Shown here: positions 1-9,093 of the stretch, piece by piece
How positions within the stretch are numbered: position 1 is the first letter of the stretch
Layout of the letters: each line of letters starts with the position of its first letter
Assembly: GCA_009859145.1 (NCBI GenBank)
Contig: VRVR01000001.1
Location: 434,001-498,000, forward strand
DNA: 64,000 bases
Source: Andalucia godoyi
Lineage: Eukaryota; Discoba; Jakobea; Jakobida; Andaluciidae
Direction: 5' to 3'
The notes under the pieces: generated by a model
Database searches by the model: none
What the model saw: only the letters and a program-made list of their open reading frames with translations
Told to the model about the DNA's origin: nothing
Position numbers and translations under genes: made by a program

Positions 1-937
1 CGGCCACGAAGTGTTTAGTTTTGGTGCGTGCAAGAGAGTGAACCAAGATTCTGTCGCCTCGTTTTACGTCACAGAAGATGAAAAGACCATGTTTGTGGGC
101 GACTCTGTTGGTTTTGTTCTTCAATATGACATTTCTGCCATCTTGTCCGACCGTCCAAGTGTCCGCATAATCGAATCCTTCCGTATTCAAAAGGACGCCG
201 TGTCCTACCTCGGCGTCATCGAGAAGAACAAGTGCATTGTTGCTGCTGCGTGTTCAGAACGAAGAGTCGCGGTTTGGACGTGGGACGGGCGCTGCATCGG
301 CTACTTTGGGCAGCACCGTTCTTGGAAATCCTTGTCGAAGCCAAAGACATTCCAGGAGGTCTCCATTGACGATTCCGATTTGCACAGTTCAGACAAGAAC
401 AGAAGAGCTGCTGCCCCCCCTACTCTCACATCGACGCTCATATCTTCTTCCGATGTTTCTTCTCGTGATGGTCGTTCTCCATCCCCTGCAAATTCAGAGT
501 CCTCAAATCGCTCCTTCTCCTACCTCCCTTCACCGACAGCTAGCGGTGGAAAGGGCGCACCATCTTCTGGTCTCCAAAACGCAAACGGAAGAAAATCCAG
601 AACGCTTTCGCTTCTGCGGAATACAAACAAGACGTCACCTTCTCCTGGGATCTCCGAGTTTGGCGAAGACGATCTCGTCGGATCGGTGCTCAGCGGTTCG
701 TTCCACGTCAAAAGTAGGCTCTTGTCTTCGGACAACGGTCTTTTGGAATCCGGTTCTCAGAAAACGGAGTTCATGGATACGCTGCAGCGCATTAAGCTGC
801 CTCTGGATGCCATCGGTCGAAGTTTAGCGGAAACCAAGGCACACAGAGGTACGGATTGGACCGATCGTCCGGCTGCAAAGCTAAGTTTCCATCCTTTGGA
901 AGAGATCAAGCCCCTCAGACCAGGCAAGAAGTACTGA
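1..937 (+). CDS. WD40-repeat protein, C-terminal part (5' end outside window)
   Basis: The reading frame is open from the window edge (in frame from base 2) to a TGA at 935-937, so only the last ~311 codons are seen. The first ~110 residues read as the end of a beta-propeller: blade-like strands with VGDSVGFVLQYDI and VAVWTWDGRCIGYFGQ, followed by an H-SW segment. That closing pattern (…G-FGQ…W) recalls WDR49/WDR64-type ciliary WD40 proteins. The remaining ~200 residues are Ser/Pro-rich and probably disordered. The WD40 call is firm; the WDR49/64 affinity is inferred from that one blade. No ATG is visible, because the true start lies upstream of the window. Confidence 0.75.
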   Translation, partial: GHEVFSFGACKRVNQDSVASFYVTEDEKTMFVGDSVGFVLQYDISAILSDRPSVRIIESFRIQKDAVSYLGVIEKNKCIVAAACSERRVAVWTWDGRCIGYFGQHRSWKSLSKPKTFQEVSIDDSDLHSSDKNRRAAAPPTLTSTLISSSDVSSRDGRSPSPANSESSNRSFSYLPSPTASGGKGAPSSGLQNANGRKSRTLSLLRNTNKTSPSPGISEFGEDDLVGSVLSGSFHVKSRLLSSDNGLLESGSQKTEFMDTLQRIKLPLDAIGRSLAETKAHRGTDWTDRPAAKLSFHPLEEIKPLRPGKKY

Positions 938-1166
938 AGCACCTCTAGTCGGTTGGTATGCGTTTGCCGCGAGCCTTCTCGTACCTTTTTTCGAGCGCTC
1001 ATCTCCGCCATTGTATAAACCACTGTGGCACCGTTCCGGAGCTTGTCAGGCACATGCTGCTATGCGGGATGGGACGATACCAGTAACTATGTAAACAGCC
1101 ACCATAAACTGGTCATGAATTATTGGTGCATTATATCACTTCACTTTGCTTCGCATTATTAGTCAA

Positions 1167-1392
1167 CGCCTACATTGTACACTAACCACGGATAATTATC
1201 GCTGATCACCCATAATCAATGTTGCAACCAAACAACATGCAGAGCATGACTGGGAAGGGGGGTAGGCCCCAACACGCCCCTCATCATGAGAGACGTTCCT
1301 AAGATAGATGTTGCGTTGCATGGACAGCAAAAATAAAAATAAGAAATGAGCGTCGCTGTGCGAGAATGCAACGCGGTGGCATGTTTATAGGG
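1167..1392 (-). mobile_element. Fanzor-element relic, copy A (truncated by assembly gap)
   Basis: This copy begins at the family terminus CGCCTACATT (1167) and shares nearly identical blocks with copy C (1167-1250 versus 47441-47525) and with copies B and C around 1321-1392 (GAGCGTCGCTGTGCGAGAAT block). On the minus strand the 5' leader and the first three codons (MQR) are joined directly to the C-terminal tail of the nuclease (NIYLRN, then GRVGAYP). All of the catalytic middle is missing. The junction lies in a short CGCA microhomology. The right end falls inside the N gap. Confidence 0.8.
1196..1321 (-). pseudogene. Fanzor micro-ORF: start codon region fused to C-terminal tail
   Basis: ATG at 1321 and TAA at 1196-1198 give 41 codons. 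The first three residues match the start used in copies B and C. From codon 4 it reads NIYLRN, which matches the helix after the zinc ribbon in copy B (NIYLKN), and then GRVGAYP, which copy B contains in another frame. It therefore looks like an internal-deletion product of the transposon ORF rather than an independent gene. Whether it is translated is unknown. Confidence 0.65.
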
Positions 1393-1691
1393 NNNNNNNN
1401 NNNNNNNNNNNNNNNNNNNNNNNNNNNNNNNNNNNNNNNNNNNNNNNNNNNNNNNNNNNNNNNNNNNNNNNNNNNNNNNNNNNNNNNNNNNNNNNNNNNN
1501 NNNNNNNNNNNNNNNNNNNNNNNNNNNNNNNNNNNNNNNNNNNNNNNNNNNNNNNNNNNNNNNNNNNNNNNNNNNNNNNNNNNNNNNNNNNNNNNNNNNN
1601 NNNNNNNNNNNNNNNNNNNNNNNNNNNNNNNNNNNNNNNNNNNNNNNNNNNNNNNNNNNNNNNNNNNNNNNNNNNNNNNNNNNNNNNNNNN
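1393..1691. other. Assembly gap (299 N)
   Basis: A run of 299 undetermined bases. It begins inside repeat copy A, right after the ATAGGG shared with copies B and C, and ends at an (AG)n tract before NUDT1. By comparison with copies B and C, roughly the first 150-170 bases should hold the 5' leader end of the element. The gap probably reflects a misassembled or collapsed repeat. Confidence 0.95.
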
Positions 1692-1703
1692 AGAGAGAGA
1701 GAG

Positions 1704-2198
1704 ATGGAGATAGAAAGAAAGCTGTTTACCTTGGCGTTTATCATTAAGGACAGCAGAATCTTGCTTGGGATGAAGAAGCGAGGATTTGGAGCGAACAGAT
1801 ACAATGGTTTTGGAGGCAAAGTTGAGGTTGGGAAAGAAACCATTCGCGAGGCCACGCAGCGTGAGTTGCAGGAAGAATGCGGAGTCACGGCAGTTGGTTT
1901 GCGGAAAGTTGGAGAACTTGAATTCACGTTTGATCCGCAGCATGAAAAAAAGTTGCTTCATCTGCATGTCTATCTGGCGAATGAGTATACAGGAGAGGTC
2001 ACCGAGTCGGATGAAATGGCTCCAGAGTGGTTTGATCTGTCTGCGATTCCGTTCAGGCGAATGTGGCCTGACGACCAGCTTTGGTTTCCTCATTTGCTTT
2101 CCAACCAAAATTTTGTCGGTCGTTTTCAATTCAGTGATTTCGAAACGATTCTCCATTACTCCGTCGACCTCCGAACGCAATTTCGTCCTGATGAGTGA
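1704..2198 (+). CDS. NUDT1: MTH1/NUDT1-like oxidised-purine nucleotide hydrolase
   Basis: A 164-residue Nudix hydrolase, close in length to human MTH1 (156). Family members hydrolyse 8-oxo-dGTP and 2-OH-dATP to monophosphates and so clean the nucleotide pool. MTH1 hallmarks are clear: LLGMKKRGFGA at 20-30, NGFGGK at 34-39, the Nudix helix with RELQEECG at 53-60, and ESDEM followed by PEWF and MWPDDQ-WFP, which form the purine pocket. Between G38 and E45 there are six residues instead of the canonical five, a one-residue insertion (VEVGKE). The start is the first ATG after the N gap and an (AG)n tract; a longer N-terminus inside the gap cannot be excluded, but the alignment to MTH1 begins at residue 5. 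Confidence 0.93.
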   Translation: MEIERKLFTLAFIIKDSRILLGMKKRGFGANRYNGFGGKVEVGKETIREATQRELQEECGVTAVGLRKVGELEFTFDPQHEKKLLHLHVYLANEYTGEVTESDEMAPEWFDLSAIPFRRMWPDDQLWFPHLLSNQNFVGRFQFSDFETILHYSVDLRTQFRPDE

Positions 2199-2399
2199 CA
2201 TCATCCAGAGCTGCGCCCTCGATGGACGAGATCTGTTTGCTGTCATTGTTCATATAATACTGTGCGAGAGATTAGAAAATAAACAAGACAAGGTGAAGAA
2301 GAAGAAGCAGCCAGACCGACATCGTTTACCCATCCTGGTTATTCATTTATTTATTTATTATGTTTTTGACTGAACGACTGCAAACCGGCAATCGATTGA

Positions 2400-4175
2400 T
2401 CATTGGAGGCTGGAGCCTCTGTGCAGGAGTTCAACCAGCCGTGCACCGTGTCGAATTTCCTGAGCGGTAGGCATGCGGCCTTCGCGAACAAGCTCAGCAG
2501 CAGCAGCAGCGATGGGGTCCCTTCCGAGCGTAACGACTGCAACGATGGAGCCGGCGCGTTCAAAGTACGCTTCCAGAGTCCACGAATCCGTATCAAGAGT
2601 TTTCAAGATCACAGAATCGTAGCCTGCACCAAGATACCCTACGCACCGCACGGATTTCCCCCACGCAGCGTGCCAGAAAAATGGCACTTGGTAATACGGC
2701 TTCGGACGCACGGGAGGCCGGTGAGCACAGCCAGGCTCCGCGGAACTCAGATTCAAGGATGCAAAAATATGCTGACCAACGCATCGACCCATTTGCTCCG
2801 CGACAGTCCAGTGTTCGATTCTTGTGTGATGAAGCGGGTCATCGGCAGAGGTGCCGTCGACACACTCCAAGAATGATCGATACGAAGCCAGTGCAAACGG
2901 GAAAGACGCCACATCTCCACAGGCATACACATTTTGGTCCTCCAAGCCGCACACCTGCAAGAACGGATTCACAACGATGCCACTGTTCTTTGCATCTATG
3001 GACACCTTGGGATGTCCTCGGACGAGATCCGTACGTGGCTCGACCCCCGTAGCAAGGATCAGGACATCGCAGTCCAACACGACAGAATTTTCCAAGATGA
3101 CTTTCGAAACGCGTTTGCAGCGGCGGCAAGTACCTTCCTCAACAGTCTGCATGTCTCGAATTGTGGTCTCCAGCTGAAACTGGACTCCCTTTGCGACGGC
3201 GAGGCTCATGAGAAACCGTCCAACGTCTTTTCCAAACGTGTTTTCAAAAGGCACAGACGAGCGACCAACAATGGTCACCTTTGCTTCTCGAGGCGCGGAA
3301 CGAAACACGGCAGCCATTTCCACTGCAATGAACGACGCACCGAAGATGACAACACTCGACTCCTTTGACTGCACGTTGGCCGCCGCTCTCTTCGCATCCT
3401 CAACCGTTCGAACAGTATGCACATTGCTGCACGAATCCATGAATGAACGGAAGAATGGCGGAGCCTTTGGCGAGCAGCCCGTTGCTAAAACCACAAAGTC
3501 GTATGGAAACGCCTCGCCGTCCGAGAACTGAACGACTTTCGACGCATAAACAACGGTGGAGACCTTCTTGCCGAGAATCAAGTCGACATTCAGACATGCC
3601 CACTCATCCGGCTTACGCAGCGCAAGTGTTTTTGCATCTGGATCAAACGCCTTCGACACCTTGGGTCGATCATACGGTGCACATGGTTCTTCACAAACAA
3701 TAACGATCTTTCCTGCAAATCCACTCGTTCGCAATGCCTCTGCACAAGACGCTCCAGCAGCTCCTCCTCCGATGATCGCCACCGTTTTATCAGCATGTCT
3801 GGCCTTCTTCCTGGTCCCTTGGAAGCTCGCTGTGATTTGCGAAACGTCAACCAAAACGGCGTCTTGCGCAAGATCAATCTGAACGCAAAACGTTTGCAGT
3901 GGATGTCGACCGGGTGCATCTTCGATGTCTCCTGATTTTGCACTGAAGCACGCACCATGCCACGGACAAACAATTCTATCTCCATTGAGAACGCCCTTCG
4001 ATAGCGGCGCACCGTAATGGGTGCATTTCGCACCGGTTGCGTAAACGTCATTCGAGATGGTCCGAGCAATCAAAATGGATTTGAGCTCTTCCGTCGCAAC
4101 CTCTTCCGGAAGCGCAACTTCAGTAAGCGAAGGTGTCGCAAGACTTGAGAGCGTCGCAACTTTCACGAACGCCAT
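2400..4175 (-). CDS. AIFM3: AIFM3-like Rieske/FAD pyridine-nucleotide oxidoreductase
   Basis: 591 residues. An N-terminal Rieske [2Fe-2S] domain (about 5-110) has both ligand pairs, C51-T-H53 and C70-PW-H73. An FAD/NAD(P)H disulphide-reductase fold follows: the dinucleotide motif VAIIGGGAAGASCAE at about 131-145, a second Rossmann fold near VVIFGASFIAVEMA, the ATG motif LATGVEPRTDLV and the FAD-binding ACGDVA segment. This Rieske plus reductase order is that of AIFM3/AIFL. Family members are NAD(P)H-dependent redox proteins, some of them mitochondrial. No obvious targeting peptide is seen. The neighbouring NUDT1 is convergent (stops 201 bp apart). No intron is needed. Confidence 0.92.
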   Translation of the reverse strand: MAFVKVATLSSLATPSLTEVALPEEVATEELKSILIARTISNDVYATGAKCTHYGAPLSKGVLNGDRIVCPWHGACFSAKSGDIEDAPGRHPLQTFCVQIDLAQDAVLVDVSQITASFQGTRKKARHADKTVAIIGGGAAGASCAEALRTSGFAGKIVIVCEEPCAPYDRPKVSKAFDPDAKTLALRKPDEWACLNVDLILGKKVSTVVYASKVVQFSDGEAFPYDFVVLATGCSPKAPPFFRSFMDSCSNVHTVRTVEDAKRAAANVQSKESSVVIFGASFIAVEMAAVFRSAPREAKVTIVGRSSVPFENTFGKDVGRFLMSLAVAKGVQFQLETTIRDMQTVEEGTCRRCKRVSKVILENSVVLDCDVLILATGVEPRTDLVRGHPKVSIDAKNSGIVVNPFLQVCGLEDQNVYACGDVASFPFALASYRSFLECVDGTSADDPLHHTRIEHWTVAEQMGRCVGQHIFASLNLSSAEPGCAHRPPVRPKPYYQVPFFWHAAWGKSVRCVGYLGAGYDSVILKTLDTDSWTLEAYFERAGSIVAVVTLGRDPIAAAAAELVREGRMPTAQEIRHGARLVELLHRGSSLQ

Positions 4176-4578
4176 TCGTCACAAAAAAATCCCTGTCCCC
4201 CCCGAAACACAAAAGCAATATGGATGATAATCAGTACACGCAGAAGACAACACTGCATAAATGAACACGTTGATGCAGCAGCAAAGAGACATCATCAGGT
4301 CCCAACTCGAAACAAAAACAAAACAAAATACGAATTTCCAAAAATATCCAGCTGATAGTCGGGAATTTTCCAAATGGAGGAGTGCTTCGTCGGAACACTT
4401 TACAGAAGAGCAATGAAAAAATAAAGTAGAATATGTGTGGAAAAAAGAACGTTGTAGAGAGAGAAATGCGATGGACTCATCATAATGGCGCGGACCACGC
4501 GGATTTTGATTTATTTATTATTATTTAAACTACCGGTAAAGGAGGCTGGGATTGACAGTATGGGGCAAGGAAAATGGG
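4176..4578. other. Intergenic spacer
   Basis: This is the 5' side of the AIFM3-like gene and the 3' side of the CAMSAP gene; both are on the minus strand. It holds A-rich runs and a TTTATTTATTATTATTT stretch at about 4511-4528. I see no gene or RNA in it. Confidence 0.7.
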
Positions 4579-7500
4579 TCATCGAGGAACTACACGGGTC
4601 TTGAACTTGACGACGCAAGCATCGACGTTGACGCCCATTTCCTTGCTCATGACCGTTCGGAACCTCTTACTTCCCGAGTCGTACTTCAGGAACGACTCGA
4701 CATTGTCCGAGGTGACTTCGGAAGGCAGCACTGCTCCAGCGGCAGTGTGGATGAGAACCGCCTTCTGAAGCACTTCGTCAATGTAGTACAAGCCGCGGTA
4801 CGTAGGATGATCCGCATCTCGAATGGCAACGTAGAAATACTCACCGACGTGAGCATCGAGAACTTCGGTAACCTGCGCGCATGCTTGCTGATTCACAAAT
4901 CCAGCGAGACAGACATGCCGAATGGCATTTCGGATAAGTTTCTTGTTCGAAGACGCACCAACGGCAATTCGCTTCAGCTGAGGGGTCGGAGACTTGATCG
5001 TTTGTGCAGCAGCCCACCGCGGCGGCGGAGGAGTGCCTGCGGCCAATGCAGGATGTCCCGAAGCGGACTGGTGATCATGTTGCGACGTCGCTGCAGAAGA
5101 TGACGGCTGGGGAGGCGGCCCAGACTTTGGAGAACGACGTTGCTCGCGTTCCTTTTCCTTTTCCTTTTCACGCTCGAGGATGATTTTATCCTTCTTCAGT
5201 CTTTCTTCGATCATCCGTTGGCGCCGACGCTCTGATTCTCGTTGCATGGCTTCCATCTTGGCTTGATACGAGCGGTCCGAAACCGTGGCTGCAGCTTCCG
5301 AAACGGGAATGGTGATCGAAATCGGTTTGCGCTCCGGAGAAGGAATTTCCGGATCATGGGACTCGGCTTCGGAAACCACGAGATGAGAACGCAGCAAGTT
5401 TTCGTCCGCTTGCTGCTGCTCGGCTTGGAACTGCGCCTCCAATTGTTCATTTTCTTCTCGGACGTACGCAGTCTCCCAATCCGAGTACTGGGGACCTTCA
5501 TCCTCACTGGCATGCGGTTCTGCTGTTGCAAAAGAAGAAGCAATTGTATTTTCTGTTGTCGCAGCGGGAGAATCCTGCGGGGACGCAGAAGGAGAACCAG
5601 TCTTTCTTTCCTTCAAAAACGATAGAACCGCGGCCTTCTTCCGTTCTTCAAAATCTCGCTCCAAAGCCTCTCGCTGGCGCCGTCGTTCTTCCTCAAGCTG
5701 TGCCATTTGGGAATGCAGCATGAACCGGAGCCGCTTGTCTTCGTCCGCAAACTTCTGCTCATGTCCAGTGCGACTGTCAGCATTTACGCCAGTCCCACCA
5801 CCGCGATGATCGTTTTCGGGTTCCGAAGGTGACGGTAGAACGGGGTCTTTCCGCTCCCATCGACGGCGCGGATGTTGGCGCAAGGGAGACATGACAAAAT
5901 CCTCGGATCGCGACACCGACGCATCCGATGTGTTCCAATCCCCGCTGCTCGAGCCATTTCCGCGATCTTCATCAACCTCAATTCCGAGGGGACTGTGAAG
6001 CGCGTGTGAGGGATCTTGGTGCGCGTCTCCGTTTCGATGTCTATGGGCATCTCGGTCATCGTCATCGTCATCGTCATCGTCATCCTCATGACTGTACTCG
6101 GATTCCGGAGGCACGGCGACAACCCCAGAGGATCTGACACTCTTATCCTGGCGATCATCTGCGTAACGCACTCGGGAATCGGAGCGTCGAACGGATTCTT
6201 CGCCACCTTGCGATGACAACCCATGTGCAGGAAATGCTTGGGATTGCGACGTTGACGGCCGTGAGCGACGTTCAAAAGACACAGAATCCTCGAAGCGAAT
6301 TCGCTTGGGAGGAACCGAAACGGACCTCGCGACAGCAGAGACAGAATCATCAAGCCGAGAAGAAAACGAACTGCGCAAGACATCGTCATCGCTGTTAGAA
6401 TGCAACAGAGGGGATCGTGACAATCTGCTGCTTGACGACGGAGAGCGGGCATCAGAAAAATTATGGGAACGGTCAGGGGTTGACACATTGGATTCCACTG
6501 CAAACGGTTCGGAAGAAGAGCGCAACGCCGAACTCCGCGAATATCGGGCATGCAGCTCTTCGTCTCCGTAGTCCAACTCTCGCGGAACATTTGATCTCTC
6601 GTCGTCCTCTTCGTAGGAATTGTCGCTGACTGCATCTTGCAGGTCAGATTTTGGATGGTCGTACTCATCCGGAAAAGAAGATATCATCGGCTCATTGTCA
6701 CTATAAGCGTCGCCAACCAGCAACGACGGTCGGTCGAGATCGCGTGCCGAATTCGACACCCCAGAGGTCTTTTCCGCAGCGGGGGACTGCAGCGGGGAGG
6801 CAAGCAGCAGAACATCGTCGGACGTCGAGGACACAGTGGAGCCACGAGTACTCTCAGGTGCCAGCGGTGGATCCGCAGATCGAGCACTGTTATTTCCCGA
6901 TCGACGAGCATGATTCACAGAGGACGTCCGATCTGGAGAGGATGCATGAATGGGAGACGAAGGAACCGGTTTAGGCGATTCCAATCGTTCTGGACTTGCC
7001 TCTCGCGCGCGCTGCGGCCGATCATCATCCTTGAGAGACGACGCAGCCACAGACGGTGCAGTGCGAGGCCGAGTGTTCTGAGAACTGGACACATCCTCAG
7101 ATCGTTCATACGATCGTCGAGCACCAGCATGACGCCTGGATTCAACGTTCTCGGATTCGTTAGCAGTTTTCCGGAGAGAACTCGGCGATCTGTCACGCGA
7201 TAATACAGTCGTTGCTGGCTGCGACGGATACTGTCGACTGTCAGAAGCCCGATCATCTCCATGTTGAGAGCCCGCGGATGCTCGTGCAGCAGTCCTGACA
7301 GGAACCGGGGACGAGTTATCCGCCCGGCCGTCTTCGGGTGAGTGCAAATCATGGCCGGAGGAGGCTTGTGGCTTCGAGATTCTGGTTTCAGAAGAATCTC
7401 GAGCAGCAGCGCTTCGGGAAGAAGAAGAAGAAGAAGGACTTGAACAAGCCTTCACAGCAAGTGTGGCACCTTGTCCAGTGCTTGACATAGACTCCCGGTC

Positions 7501-9093
7501 CTTTGTGCTACGAACTGGTCTGGAGCGAGGAAGGGGATCTGCACTTGAGTAGGATACATTTTTGTGATGACTGCTCTCGGAATGCGAACGCGACGCTCCA
7601 TGGTGCGCCGACTTTGAAACGTGCGCCGAATGTGGTCTCCTGCGAGACTCACCTTCGTAGTCACCGTGCTCTGCGACGTCGTTGTGCTGTCGTGCAGGAG
7701 ATTCGCCACGAGGAAGGTGTTCAACAGAGTGCTGGGCTTCCAATACAGTCGGTGATTGATGTGCAGAGCTCGCCGACTCGCCCGATGTCCGTCTACTGTA
7801 ACGCGACGGCGACTGAGAAAGCAGCTCGTTTGATCGTAGAATTTCCAACTCGGAATCGTAGTCAACCATCCGTGCAGGACTCCGGGCCTTTCCAGACGGC
7901 GAATGGCGTGCTTCAGCAGAGGCTGGTGAAGCTGGGAGCTGCGAATCGTCAGAGGGAATCTGCAGAGCGGAGGAAGGAGAGCCGCCGTTGCTAGACCTTC
8001 TCGATGGAGAATCTGACCACTGCGGTGAAGACTGTGTAGGAGAGGTAAGGATCCGTGATCTGCGTGCTTCTAAATCCTTCCATTTTCGCTCGAGTTCCGT
8101 CAGCCTCTCTTTCTGCAGCTTGAGTTTTTCTTCCTTTGACGCCGATCTTCGCTCTTCTCTCCGCAGCCTAATGGACGTCTGATCATCGTCTTCAAAGGAA
8201 ACATGTGGAGATGAACGGCTATCCAATTTTCTTACTGTTCTCCTGTCCTTCAGCCTCAGAAACAGTTCTGCAATAAACATTGTAATATTAAGCGAAAGTT
8301 CCGGTGCAGCATGAATGACATCTTCCGTGGACACAAATACCGGCAGATGGCACACCTCACGAATTGCCTCAAATACAGTGTCCAGTGCGGCAACTCTGTC
8401 CGGAAGCGACCTTGTGACGAGTGATTGCGGAATGAGCGAAGGAAAGTACAGACGCAGGAGCTCCGCCAATGGCTGGACGGCGGAGAGATCGTGCAAATCG
8501 TCGACACGAAGCCAAAGAGACAGCGCATCCTGCAGATCGTACGGCGCTACTTCTTCCATTCCTGATTCCTGGATGTGATGCGCAACTTCCGTAATGCTGA
8601 TCGACGACAAATGGTAAGACATCAACGTATCGATGACGGCTTGATGCGCGGATTCATCAAAAGGAACCTGTTTGCAAAGCACAGCAGGATCGCAAAGCGT
8701 ATCCAGCAACTTCGTTTCCATCCATTTCGTAACGACGACCATTGTTGTCTTTGCATTTCGCTTCGGCGAAGCCATGTATGCAGCAATAGTCGTTGGGCAT
8801 TCTTGGAAAAGGACTTCGCAGCCAAACAAGTACAGCATTCCTGATGCAAGAATGATCCGTACCTGGTCCAGTGACCGGTCATCTTCCGCAGAAACAACGG
8901 TCCAACATAGTCGCATGTCTGGAACAAACGGCGACACCCGGCTCTGGAATCCCTCGGACGTCGTGCCGGACTGGTGAGCCTCCAGAACAGCAGACAGCAG
9001 CCATCGAAATGAAGAGTAGAGTCGAGATCGATGTGCTTGGTACTCGGATGCGCCTCTGAATCGCCTTGCGGTTCCTGTTAATGGAGAGTACAT
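4579..9093 (-). CDS. CAMSAP: CAMSAP/patronin-like microtubule minus-end binding protein
   Basis: 1504 residues from the ATG at 9093. The N-terminal ~300 residues match a CAMSAP-type calponin-homology region: AHQAVIDTLMSYHL, APYDLQDALSLWL and MFIAELFLRLK correspond to signature segments of that domain. About 800 Ser/Arg/Asp-rich, probably disordered residues follow. Two strongly charged coiled coils come next, one starting near SQMAQLEEERRRQREALE and one containing ESERRRQRMIEERLKKDK. The last ~130 residues form a CKK domain: NKKLIRNAIRHVCLAG, YFYVAIRDAD, YRGLYYIDE, and VNVDACVVKFKTRV at the end. CKK domains bind between protofilaments near microtubule minus ends, so the protein probably stabilises non-centrosomal or basal-body-linked minus ends. 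A (CA)n tract lies directly upstream of the start. An upstream coding exon cannot be excluded. Confidence 0.9.
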   Translation of the reverse strand: MYSPLTGTARRFRGASEYQAHRSRLYSSFRWLLSAVLEAHQSGTTSEGFQSRVSPFVPDMRLCWTVVSAEDDRSLDQVRIILASGMLYLFGCEVLFQECPTTIAAYMASPKRNAKTTMVVVTKWMETKLLDTLCDPAVLCKQVPFDESAHQAVIDTLMSYHLSSISITEVAHHIQESGMEEVAPYDLQDALSLWLRVDDLHDLSAVQPLAELLRLYFPSLIPQSLVTRSLPDRVAALDTVFEAIREVCHLPVFVSTEDVIHAAPELSLNITMFIAELFLRLKDRRTVRKLDSRSSPHVSFEDDDQTSIRLRREERRSASKEEKLKLQKERLTELERKWKDLEARRSRILTSPTQSSPQWSDSPSRRSSNGGSPSSALQIPSDDSQLPASPASAEARHSPSGKARSPARMVDYDSELEILRSNELLSQSPSRYSRRTSGESASSAHQSPTVLEAQHSVEHLPRGESPARQHNDVAEHGDYEGESRRRPHSAHVSKSAHHGASRSHSESSHHKNVSYSSADPLPRSRPVRSTKDRESMSSTGQGATLAVKACSSPSSSSSSRSAAARDSSETRISKPQASSGHDLHSPEDGRADNSSPVPVRTAARASAGSQHGDDRASDSRQYPSQPATTVLSRDRSPSSLRKTANESENVESRRHAGARRSYERSEDVSSSQNTRPRTAPSVAASSLKDDDRPQRAREASPERLESPKPVPSSPIHASSPDRTSSVNHARRSGNNSARSADPPLAPESTRGSTVSSTSDDVLLLASPLQSPAAEKTSGVSNSARDLDRPSLLVGDAYSDNEPMISSFPDEYDHPKSDLQDAVSDNSYEEDDERSNVPRELDYGDEELHARYSRSSALRSSSEPFAVESNVSTPDRSHNFSDARSPSSSSRLSRSPLLHSNSDDDVLRSSFSSRLDDSVSAVARSVSVPPKRIRFEDSVSFERRSRPSTSQSQAFPAHGLSSQGGEESVRRSDSRVRYADDRQDKSVRSSGVVAVPPESEYSHEDDDDDDDDDDRDAHRHRNGDAHQDPSHALHSPLGIEVDEDRGNGSSSGDWNTSDASVSRSEDFVMSPLRQHPRRRWERKDPVLPSPSEPENDHRGGGTGVNADSRTGHEQKFADEDKRLRFMLHSQMAQLEEERRRQREALERDFEERKKAAVLSFLKERKTGSPSASPQDSPAATTENTIASSFATAEPHASEDEGPQYSDWETAYVREENEQLEAQFQAEQQQADENLLRSHLVVSEAESHDPEIPSPERKPISITIPVSEAAATVSDRSYQAKMEAMQRESERRRQRMIEERLKKDKIILEREKEKEKEREQRRSPKSGPPPQPSSSAATSQHDHQSASGHPALAAGTPPPPRWAAAQTIKSPTPQLKRIAVGASSNKKLIRNAIRHVCLAGFVNQQACAQVTEVLDAHVGEYFYVAIRDADHPTYRGLYYIDEVLQKAVLIHTAAGAVLPSEVTSDNVESFLKYDSGSKRFRTVMSKEMGVNVDACVVKFKTRVVPR

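Noticed and set aside
5211-6668. Long minus-strand ORFs overlapping the CAMSAP gene in another frame
   Set aside because: They lie inside the CAMSAP coding region on the same strand but a different frame, without domains; the CAMSAP frame carries the CH, coiled-coil and CKK signatures.
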